The translations under genes were made by a program, and so were the position numbers. From positions 73,215-137,214 of the forward strand of contig JH153929.1 of the NCBI GenBank assembly GCA_000226015.1: 64,000 nucleotides of DNA, written 5' to 3'. Position 1 is the stretch's first letter. Every line of letters starts with the position of its first letter. This stretch comes from Mnemiopsis leidyi (lineage: Eukaryota; Ctenophora; Tentaculata; Lobata; Bolinopsidae). The notes below the pieces were generated by a model. It saw only the letters and a program-made list of their open reading frames with translations, was not told the origin of the DNA and did no database searches. Shown piece after piece: positions 26,201 to 33,120 of this stretch.

Positions 26201-29200
26201 GAGATTTTTTTAAAAACCTTAGCAAAGCACAAAAATTTTTAAATATCGTTGTTGCATTTTAGGATAACCACTGATTTTCTTTTGGAGCAACAAAAATTTT
26301 TATCGTCCTTATCATTATTAATTTCAAACTTTAGCTCACAGAGGTCGATAACACCTTGCTCAGCCAGGTAACTTCTAAGTGTGATTGTGTGACACTTATT
26401 TCTGTATCACCGTTACCATTCTCAGTCATTTGGACAAAAATATTGGTTTAACCATAATCAGCATTAAGCACTCTCTTAATTAATTAATTCGCGTCTTTGA
26501 TTACACGTGTCGGTTTTTATACTCAAAATGTGACGTGTTGTTTTTCACATGTTTTCCTACAAAATCGCATGACACTGTCTTCTCATCGCAGTTCCATGAC
26601 CTCTACCTTCAAAATGCCTCCCCTTCAGAGACCACGGTACAAATGCATGAGCGAGAGCAGCCTGAGTCTTCAGCACTTCCTCTACTTCGTTTTTAAAATA
26701 TTAGTGTGCGCGTGTGACTTTTATTGATCTCGTGTGATTTTGGTGAGAATATCTTTTTTATCCAACCGACCAACTTAATTCTGTTGCACCGAAAGTTAAT
26801 GAGAAGCCTCTGTTTACGCACAATCAAATTAGAAGTGACACACTGTAGCTGAGAAAGCACACAGCATATGACTTTAGAACTAGTTCTGGTCTTGTGGTAA
26901 CACTACATCCTCTTTTATCCCCAATTCCCAATGTTGGGGGTGCAACAAAACTGATAAAAACTGTAATTTGTAGCAGCGATCGGTTTTTACGTTGGTGCTT
27001 CCAATGTTACCAGTCACATGCCCAACAACCGTCCGTAACCTTGCTGTTATCTGACTGTAACAGTATACCCTTGCTGTTACCTGACTGTAACAGAGTAACC
27101 TTGCTGTTATCTGACTGTAACAGCGTGACAACCACACAGACGGAGTTACACGAGTATAGATAGTGGTGTTGGAGTTCAGGACACAGCAGTGAGTCCCATG
27201 AATGACAAGGAAATACAAACAGTAGATAAAACTAAAGTTACGGCCGTGCAGTGCTCCATGCTCAACGTGTCTCATCTTCAGGAGATTTGTAATGAGATAG
27301 ACGCTCAAATAGTGTCGGTAAGACCATCCATATTTTTAAAATTTTAGTATCTTCCTCCTCTTAGTTCTATCATATAAATTTGTTCTTCTAAATTGTACAA
27401 TAATTTTTACTTGACATTGAGTAAGTCTAAGCATTGAGTAAGTCTAAGGGAAAGTTCCCAGTTCTAAAAAAGGAGTTTACTCGGGTTAAGAATAGTAGCT
27501 TTTAAAACAATCATTTAGAATTTTGCTTTCTTAATCTGAGTATTGTACTTGTTTAAAGATTACATTGCTACAGGTTGACGAGATAATCAGCCAAAACAAA
27601 ACAAGTTTGTCGGTATTGGACAGTTTGTTTGAGAGTGAAGAGGACATAAACGGACACAAGGAGAGTAGCAGCGAGGATGATTTAGATAGTGTGATAGTGT
27701 CCCTCAGTGAGATAGGACAATGAGGGGACTGTTTCTTTTATTGTTAACGTTTTATGCTGATCATTTATAATGCTCTGTACCGAGACGTATGAAAATATAA
27801 TAATAAAATGTGTGGACTTTCAAACTGGGGCCAAACTTATAGTTAAACTATCAAGAGTTACCTGTAATTCCAAGAAGGGGACGTTAAAAAATCTGTATAA
27901 ATATTTGAGTCCAAATCCGTCCTTCATTGAGGCCTCCATGTAGTACACAGCGGCTGCATCGGACGGTCTGAATGTTAATAAAATGGTTTAAAGTCGAAGA
28001 TTTTACAATTTTTTCCCGTATCTTGCCATTTGGGCCCGAAGGGCCCAAATGGCAAGATTGTTTTGATACGTTTTGTGCACGTGCACAAAAAGTACAAAAC
28101 AAGGGTTGGCGATCGACAGCGTAATTTTGGAATATTAGCTCGAAAAGTGTCCGTACGTACGTACGTACGTACGTCCGCGCTCCTTTATCAAACTTATCAT
28201 TGTATACAAATACGATTATAGGTTTTAGCTGCCCAAGGCCGCAGATATACATAATCATTATGAAAATTATGTATATTTGCCNNNNNNNNNNACACGGTAC
28301 AAATCTATTTAACGACAAATTACATAACGCTATTAGTATAAAGTATAAACACAACGCAGTATGACTATGAATAAATTATAAAGGTAGCGCAGACGAAATG
28401 ATTATGACGACGTCATACAGACTCAAGATATTTGAAATAAAACAATGAAAAGAACGTGCGATAGTGTTCAAACTTTGCGCGTGCAGAGTGAAATTTTAAA
28501 ATCACGCATTGAACGGCTGCAATAATTCGCGCGTCTGTATCTACACGTGCAGAGCCAGAACTATGAAAATTAACCGAAATTACGTGTGGTTAGTGGTTGC
28601 GTATTATGATTCCTTATTTCGCGAATTTTAATTACAATAAGCGACGGCATGATAATTAATACGGGAAATTCAGCGGTCGCCTGACACAGTGAAAGCGGCC
28701 GCAATTCTTGTTTGGATACTAACACTTGACAATTTCTTTTAGATAATTACAGAACAAATCAACTATTTATTGCTACAAGAGCACGAATTTGTATGATTTA
28801 CCTGTCTAGTTCATTAATGAAAGTCTGAACTTCCTCTGTCAGAACTGATCGCTTTTCTTCCATGTCCCTATGACTGGCCTGAACAGAAAACAAGTTTAAT
28901 CTAGACCTATTGCCGCGTGTGCTATCAAGTTTTCCAGGTATCATAAATGTGGTCATTCCGTCGGTGAAAACTTACCATTATTATCACAGGAATATCAAGG
29001 GGTACTTTCTTCAACTCTCTCTGAACGTATTCGTATGTCCTGAAATCATTTTTATTTAAATGATTCTCTTTTCGCAAAGTTTAGTAAATGGTAGAGTGTA
29101 ACCCTGAAACACAGGCAGTATCAAAGTTTAAACAGATTGAACTGGTGAAAGCGAAATAATATTATCTGAAATATGACATATGACATAACAATTCTTGTTT

Positions 29201-32200
29201 CGGATAGTTAACTAACTCTGATTCTTATAACAAGTTCTAAATCTTCTTATCCTCATCAGTCATTACTCATTATGATTACTCATATCTGCAACAGCTATGT
29301 CGACAAATCTTGTTATCATTAGGACCGTTTTGAATCGAACAAAACATCCCGTGCAAGCAATGCTCGCACATACGCGCGCTCAACTTTAATCACACAAATT
29401 TGCCTAAAACTAGCAATAAGATTACGAAAATCCGGAATACAAACGCGATCCTGTTTGTTATTCCTGGGCACGTCAGCTGTATTGTACGGACAGCATGACT
29501 TGCTGTTCGTCCCGGTAATTATTCATCATACGTTAATGTCAGAGTATACAGGCGTGTGTGTGACAACAGCAGTTGATAGAGTCGAACAAAACATCGATGT
29601 AACACTAACCAATATTTAGTGATGTCTAGTATCATAATTACGCCGGAAGTCCCTTTGTAGACATCAATAAATTCAGCATCTAAAGTTGGTGCCTGAGAAT
29701 TGAGTTGTATTCAAATCTTTCAAACTGACAAATAGCGACAGGAGCTATTTAAATGGTGGATTTACTTAATGTTCTTCGTATGACGCCCAAAGCTTCATTA
29801 AAAAATGAAATGACGGAATGTTCAGCATAAAAGAGTATTTCAATGGTATTACATATTTAAGAAAAAATGTGCTTTTCAAAAACAATTAAATTTACCAGGT
29901 CAGCTTCCTCTGTGTCCATTTTCAAACCATCTCTTTTCTTGACTTTGCCCTTGTCAACTATGTCCCAAATCTCAACTTTGACCACATCGTCGGTGACTGT
30001 AATTATTTAAGTTTTCAAGGGTCCTAGAAATAGCTGATAACAAACATATGTAAATAATTGTTGGTTCATATAAATGCAGATAATTCCGAATTAAAATGAA
30101 TATAGTTCAAGTAACTAACCCAAAGTAACACGAATAAAGAGAATTCAGGACACGAAATAACACAAAAATAACTGATAGGGCCAAATTAATAATTGATTTA
30201 TTGGTGACTCGATTTTGCTGATTAAAGTTAAAATCACCTTCTAGGACTGTTGAATAATTTGATCATTATACTTTATAATTATCACTGATAATTCATCGCA
30301 TGATTTGTAATTAAGAGTTACATGTGGTAAGTTGAATTGATTGAATATGATTAATAGACAAAATTGACAGTACAGAAATAACTCATACCTAGTCCTGACT
30401 TTTGGTAGCGATTAGTACCTTTAAGTATAATTAAATGAATTGCGGCTCGAATTTAACTTTAACCCATGGATTAAATCAAAAATTGGATTGGCGGACATTT
30501 GTCCGAACGGACATTAGTCCGAATGCCTGTTAACAAGCATATTCGGACAAATGTCCGTTCGGACAAATATCCGTTCGGACAAATGTCCGGTCACCAAAAA
30601 TTGAATATGAACAAGACTTGCGGCCGCTTTCATTGTGTCAGGCGACCGCTGAATTTCCCGTGTCATGCCATCGCTTATTGTTGCCTGTTGCGTAAAAATA
30701 CGCAACAGGCAACTCGCATTTCGCAAACCACTAACCAGACGTCATTTCGGTCAATTTCATTGTTCTGCACGTGTTAAACGCGCGAATTAATGCAGCCGTT
30801 CGATGCAAGATTTGACGCGCAAAGTTTGAACACAATAGCACGTTTCTTTTATTGTTTGCAGACTCAATATCTTGAGTCTGCATAACGTCGCCATTATTGT
30901 ATTGTATAAGCGACCTTTATTCTACAACGTTCATGTGTTTTTACAAATGGTGTGGATAAGTCGTTAATTAAAATTGTCCGGCTGAACGTTTAAAATCGTG
31001 TTACATTCATCTTTCAATCTAGGTAATCTGTCATTCAAGACAAATTACTCAATAAAACTTCAGTTTAAAAGAATTTTGATCGTATCTCTTGATTGATGGT
31101 ACACCTTGTTGCGATTGTTGCATGATTAGAACACATAATTGAGGCAATCATGTATACATTGCATAATTCGTCGGCCGGAGGCAGTTAAGTCTGGTAACAC
31201 AGCTATTATTGTATTCGTATACATGATTAAGATTGATAAAGGAGCGTGCGCACGAACGTAACGCACACACGACATAAACCTAGTATACACATTCTCCAAC
31301 CACCCCCTCGATCGTTAACCCTTAGTAATGCCTTTTTGCGCCTTTGGCGCAAAAAGGCATTTGACGGGAAAAAATTTGATTTGACAAAATAATTCGGTAA
31401 ACCGCGACCGGGCCCGGCATGGTTATCTAATATCTCTACGGTTTCCTCCGATACAAAACAACAAAGACAGAGGTATTCAGGCTAACGGTAGCACACGTAA
31501 TTTGCTAAATTTACCAATACTAAGAAGTTGTATCGCATAGACACTGAACCATCCCATAGATATTGAATTTGAATTTCGGTTCCGTTAGAACGTTGTTTTA
31601 GTTAAAGTAGGAATCCTACCACTAATCAGCAATTTTAAATTTTTCAATTATTTTTGGTTGAAACTATCACTTTCGTTTATAATTGGACATGATTATGCGG
31701 TTTGAACTGATGTTCCGTCTAGAAAAGTAGAAATTGGTGTGATTTTTCAGCTAGAAACTAATGTTCCTGATAAAAACTGATGTTTTGATAAAGAAATGGA
31801 TGGCGGCAGAAAAATTGCCACAAACTGCAAAATACAGCTGGACGCATTTTCTGAAATCGTCCTACCAGTGTCCAGTAATGGTGTGAAGTAGAGGGATTTC
31901 TTTGTTATTTCAATAAGTGTGTACCAGTAGAAAAAGTGTACCAGTGGAAAAAACTTGTTTGCTTCTATGGTTAAATTGTTTTGTGACACTGGAAACGACC
32001 AAATTAACCTACCAACCCACCAACCACAATATTTGGAAGTTTTAAATCAGCTACGTTACTTCTTTACCAACGGCAAAACAGCAGAGATCATGAATAAAAA
32101 GCAGAGATTGAAAAATGACAAATTTTTTGTCCAAATTCAGAACAGAGTTGGTTTACTCTTCGGAGAATTTGTCTTCCATGGGATTTTACTAATATTTATA

Positions 32201-32679
32201 TTTTCTATTTCGCCATTGTATTCAATTGCACTGAATGTGAACTTTTCAATAAAAATAATTTGCATACCTTTGTAATTCCACTGAATACAAGCAACTTGAA
32301 TCTCCTGTGTTGGAATGTACTCGTCCTTAAAGGCTTGTCCTTGAAGGCGGTGAAACAAGCAGGATTTCCCAACATTTCTGTCTCCCTTAATCACAACCTT
32401 CACTGAAAATGAATTGCAGTGATTGGATTTTAACTTATCTGATTAAAATACTGAATTCAAGTCAAATACACTTGATGAGTAGTTTAATGTATTTACAGCT
32501 TTACAGATGATATTAATAATCAGTGATCAACAGTTTGAAAAAAGTCATTTCTTACTGTTGTATTGTATGCCTTTAGCGAATCGTTTCTGTAGGTTAGGAC
32601 CGAGAGTACTCATGCCATGCGGTACAGCATTTGCAGTACCGGGTACCATGGCGCCGGTGCGCGACTGCTCGGCGCCCAT
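2275..32679 (-). CDS. RABL6: RABL6 (RBEL1/PARF), Rab-like GTPase with long acidic/basic tail
   Basis: Exons, all minus: 32556-32679, 32268-32402, 29896-29996, 29610-29692, 28976-29039, 28802-28878, 27862-27967, 10064-10111, 8485-8540, 7008-7054, 6305-6364, 5974-6084, 5644-5785, 5260-5451, 4972-5020, 3740-4201, 3397-3549, 3036-3149, about 2756-2932, and a last exon ending at 2275. Phases agree across all junctions up to 2932. The P-loop is GDRNVGKS, followed by [18 protein letters not shown] and [17 protein letters not shown], the RABL6 hallmarks. The G4 position reads ASHRD rather than NKxD, as in this divergent family. The tail holds [10 protein letters not shown], acidic and lysine-rich blocks, and [10 protein letters not shown]. 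In exon 19 the frame stops at 2756-2758, yet a further exon ends GADDYEQF, like the human DYEEL end, so the last junction is unresolved. The start MGAEQS fits an N-myristoylation site (inference). Length is about 770-800 aa, near the human 729. Intron 7 is about 17.75 kb and holds other genes. Confidence 0.93.
3227..3315 (+). repeat. SINE-like short repeat S1, copy a
   Basis: It begins TGTACAGCAAGCGCACCCT and ends near CTTCGAATGAGTGTC and AAAGTCAGACAA. This pattern recurs at 44745-44826 (minus), 45276-45343 and 45786-45861. It lies in a RABL6 intron. No terminal inverted repeats are seen. Confidence 0.65.
6733..6830 (+). repeat. Interspersed repeat R2, copy 1
   Basis: The segment GATAACCTACTGTCGC, followed by a cytosine-poor GCGCCATCACG-type block and TCTAGACACGCACAT, is matched with scattered differences at 17178-17262. 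It lies in a RABL6 intron. The family is not identified. Confidence 0.6.
7575..7752. repeat. Minisatellite, ~18-20 bp unit
   Basis: About nine imperfect copies of CTGTACTGTAAACCTAAAC lie in a RABL6 intron. The unit resembles telomeric CCTAAA-type sequence, but the extra CTGT bases break any regular 6-bp period, so I do not call it telomeric. Confidence 0.85.
8697..8795. repeat. GT/GTGTACT-rich low-complexity tract
   Basis: Repeated GTGTATAC and TGTGTACTG units form a simple-sequence tract in a RABL6 intron. Confidence 0.8.
10987..11803 (+). mobile_element. Small LTR retroelement (TRIM-like), young copy with an assembly gap inside
   Basis: Two 87-bp direct repeats, 10987-11073 and 11717-11803, look identical. 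They begin TGATACG and end TTTCA, the usual TG...CA ends. The flanks carry a 4-bp target duplication, AGTA (10983-10986 and 11804-11807). The bases right after the left repeat begin TTGGTGACAG, which could be a primer-binding site. An open frame from 11110 encodes a coiled-coil, gag-like N-terminal segment. The internal region is incomplete as shown, and an 11-N gap (11443-11453) may hide more. Identical repeats imply a recent insertion. The superfamily is not settled; Ty3-like is a guess from the 4-bp duplication. Confidence 0.75.
11443..11453. other. Assembly gap (11 N)
   Basis: The gap lies inside the LTR element, so its true size is unknown. Confidence 0.99.
11808..13825. other. No supported gene; CA-rich microsatellite near 12565-12665
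   Basis: An open frame at about 11962-12387 has two hydrophobic stretches but no ATG at its head and no resemblance I recognise. A CA-rich tract lies at 12565-12665. The last few hundred bases may hold the promoter of the gene starting at 13826. Confidence 0.45.
13826..16571 (+). CDS. Unidentified six-exon gene, ~194-aa hydrophilic protein
   Basis: Exons: 13826-13880, 14972-15025, 15236-15307, 15501-15688, 15957-16074, 16474-16571. This set keeps one frame throughout. The first donor is ambiguous: a stronger GT at 13877 would break the frame into exon 2, and the gene might instead start at the ATG at 14980. The product is rich in Ser, Asp and Glu. It has a probable helical stretch ([14 protein letters not shown], then [10 protein letters not shown]) and a basic C-terminal part, [20 protein letters not shown]. 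No signal peptide or membrane segment is seen. I recognise no family. It lies wholly inside RABL6 intron 7 on the opposite strand. AATAAA is at 16926-16931. Confidence 0.72.
16926..16931 (+). terminator. Polyadenylation signal AATAAA
   Basis: It lies about 355 bp downstream of the stop at 16571, with a second AATAAA-like site near 16973. The assignment is by position only. Confidence 0.4.
17178..17262 (+). repeat. Interspersed repeat R2, copy 2
   Basis: It shares GATAACCTACTGTCGC and the downstream TCTAGACGCGCAT-type block with 6733-6830. Confidence 0.6.
17658..20601 (-). CDS. Secreted protein with five thrombospondin type-1 repeats
   Basis: Exons, minus: 20184-20601, 19843-20013, 19503-19673, 19221-19391, 17658-17899, encoding about 390 aa. 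The start at 20601 opens a hydrophobic signal peptide ([14 protein letters not shown]). A Cys/Lys-rich segment of about 75 residues follows, then five TSRs. Each TSR has the core [20 protein letters not shown] and [13 protein letters not shown], or close variants. TSRs 2-4 are each encoded by a 171-bp exon of identical phase, so exons can be added or lost without a frame break. The last TSR is the most divergent ([13 protein letters not shown]) and ends in a short unique tail. TSR proteins of this kind act outside the cell in matrix or defence roles. The precise role is unknown. The gene lies in RABL6 intron 7 on the same strand as RABL6. Confidence 0.9.
18088..19199. mobile_element. Foldback (long inverted repeat) element
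   Basis: The left arm, about 18088-18612, is the imperfect reverse complement of about 18690-19199, with a spacer of about 75 bp. Matching outer blocks are CTGTACAGGA, AATGCACATTAATTGCACGA and GGATGTAT. Inner blocks include TTTTTGGACATTTGAAATAA. No ORF is supported inside. It fills most of the intron between the fourth and fifth exons of the TSR gene and ends about 20 bp from the donor at 19220. Confidence 0.9.
19503..20354. repeat. Tandem exon-plus-intron duplication, period ~341 bp
   Basis: The block of TSR exon plus its flanking intron is repeated. Introns 19674-19842 and 20014-20183 are nearly identical over their whole length. The exon at 19503-19673 is a further, slightly older copy. 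Confidence 0.92.
21588..21854 (-). CDS. Possible small single-exon ORF, 88 aa
   Basis: The ATG at 21854 opens an 88-codon frame. It begins [17 protein letters not shown], has a Gln/Pro-rich middle and ends in CPAC. The composition is more protein-like than that of neighbouring frames, but no splice partner or family is recognised. It could be a gene fragment, a young gene or chance. Confidence 0.3.
   Translation of the reverse strand: MDLSTIETFVKSLDCHGLQFCQNLVNQALSKQPRAPQQQPKDFVDYHENFVEKGSVNDAAILAEIESLGFKIGNADTEVVQNKLCPAC
21915..23109. other. No supported gene
   Basis: AT-rich DNA without a convincing ORF lies here. The right-hand part may include the 3' tail of the LINE that follows on the minus strand. 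Confidence 0.4.
23110..24243 (-). mobile_element. 5'-truncated LINE, CR1/Jockey-type reverse transcriptase remnant
   Basis: Reading from 24243 leftwards, the frame shows [19 protein letters not shown] and [10 protein letters not shown], the palm motifs of a non-LTR reverse transcriptase. After a frameshift near 23960 come NFHPDKCKV, then YSEKDLGI, and near 23280 [10 protein letters not shown], in the order usual for CR1/L2/Jockey elements. Several stops and frameshifts make it inactive. The endonuclease and 5' RT parts are missing, as in typical 5' truncation. The 3' boundary was not fixed. It lies in RABL6 intron 7. Confidence 0.9.
24244..25431. other. No supported gene; upstream region of the 25432 gene
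   Basis: No convincing ORF is present. Sites such as GTCACGTGATAC near 24676 and ATCACGTGACGAG near 24750 resemble E-box palindromes and could belong to the promoter of the next gene (inference). Confidence 0.35.
25432..27723 (+). CDS. Unidentified six-exon coiled-coil gene, ~220 aa, possible N-terminal acylation
   Basis: Exons: 25432-25459, 25710-25804, 26014-26180, 26592-26636, 27140-27317, 27574-27723. All joins keep frame. The donor at 26637 was chosen because it alone links in frame to 27140. The start MGVGASCDS fits a myristoylation consensus (G2, S6) with an adjacent Cys, so membrane anchoring is possible (inference). Exons 2-3 encode a heptad-rich coiled coil ([38 protein letters not shown]). 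The tail is acidic and Ser-rich ([18 protein letters not shown]). I recognise no family. It is nested in RABL6 intron 7, antisense to RABL6, and ends 138 bp before a RABL6 exon. Confidence 0.78.
27050..27130. repeat. 33-bp minisatellite, ~3 copies, at an intron 3' end
   Basis: The unit CCTTGCTGTTATCTGACTGT plus AACAG is repeated about three times. Each unit contains CTGTTA...TAACAG, able to form a small stem. It abuts the acceptor at 27139. Confidence 0.8.
27802..27807 (+). terminator. Polyadenylation signal AATAAA
   Basis: It lies 79 bp downstream of the stop at 27723, the expected place for the 25432-27723 gene. Confidence 0.7.
28020..28058. repeat. Perfect hairpin in R1 copy 2 (18-bp stem, GAA loop)
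   Basis: The left arm is ATCTTGCCATTTGGGCCC and the right arm is its exact complement. It occupies the same place in R1 as the different hairpin at 31327-31361 in copy 3. Confidence 0.97.
28282..28291. other. Assembly gap (10 N)
   Basis: The gap lies inside R1 copy 2. The equivalent part of copy 3 is longer, so sequence may be missing here. Confidence 0.99.
30490..30590. repeat. Nested palindrome built from TTCGGACAAATGTCC units
   Basis: The left half, with ACATTTGTCCGAACGG, folds on the right half, with three ATGTCCGTTCGGACAAAT-type units. The loop is around GCCTGTTAACAAGC. It directly adjoins R1 copy 3. Confidence 0.85.
30680..30713. repeat. Perfect hairpin in R1 copy 3 (15-bp stem)
   Basis: GTTGCCTGTTGCGTA, the loop AAAA, then the exact complement. 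Copy 2 lacks this hairpin at the matching point. Confidence 0.97.
31327..31361. repeat. Perfect hairpin in R1 copy 3 (16-bp stem)
   Basis: AATGCCTTTTTGCGCC, the loop TTT, then the exact complement. It is positionally equivalent to 28020-28058 but different in sequence. Confidence 0.97.
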
Positions 32680-33120
32680 TGAGGGAGTTGGAAAAGAGCG
32701 AGTCTAACAGTAAACTTTTACATCTTTTGCATTCCTTTGATGGTGATGTGATTTAATTCAGAAAGTGACGTACTTAAGTCTTTTATGGCCAAAAGATGTA
32801 ATGATTCTTCAGATAGCAGAAAACTACCATTTGGTAATATTGCAAATAAGCAAGGGTATCAGACCATCATATCTAACAAGCTTAATAGAACGATCGATAG
32901 AGCAATGTACGCACATTTAACTCAATGAAAATACACGATATGGAATATCAAAAATGAAATAAATACAAATAGCACATGTGTATAGAAGTTGCATCTAAAA
33001 TAGGTAATATAAAAATATATTAAAAATCGTGTATGCCAACCAGTAAACCAATCCTACGTATTTACCAAACAAACACCACCTGGTGACATCAGTTATCGCC
33101 ATGGTGACGTCACTTGGTCC

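Larger units (their letters stand above)
28007..28713 (+). mobile_element. R1 repeat, copy 2, with N gap
   Basis: It runs from AATTTTTTCCCGT to GCGGCCGCAATTCTTGTTT. It matches the minus-strand copy at 30610-31377 in order: start block, hairpin, GCTCCTTTATCAA, GACTCAAGATAT, GTTCAAACTTTGCGCGT, GAACGGCTGCA, GGTTAGTGGTT, GGGAAATTCAGCGGTCGCC. It has no ORF and lacks clear terminal inverted repeats. It carries a GTAC microsatellite and a gap. It sits in a RABL6 intron. It is probably a non-autonomous transposon; the class is unknown. Confidence 0.85.
30610..31377 (-). mobile_element. R1 repeat, copy 3 (inverted relative to copy 2)
   Basis: This is a full-looking copy of 768 bp on the minus strand in the second RABL6 intron. 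Besides the hairpin at its start (31327-31361) it has a second perfect hairpin at 30680-30713 and an internal palindrome, CAGACTCAAGATATTGAGTCTG-like, near 30885. Confidence 0.87.

Noticed and set aside
28148-28182. CRISPR-like or regulatory array at the GTAC run
   Set aside because: It is a plain 4-bp microsatellite within the R1 repeat.
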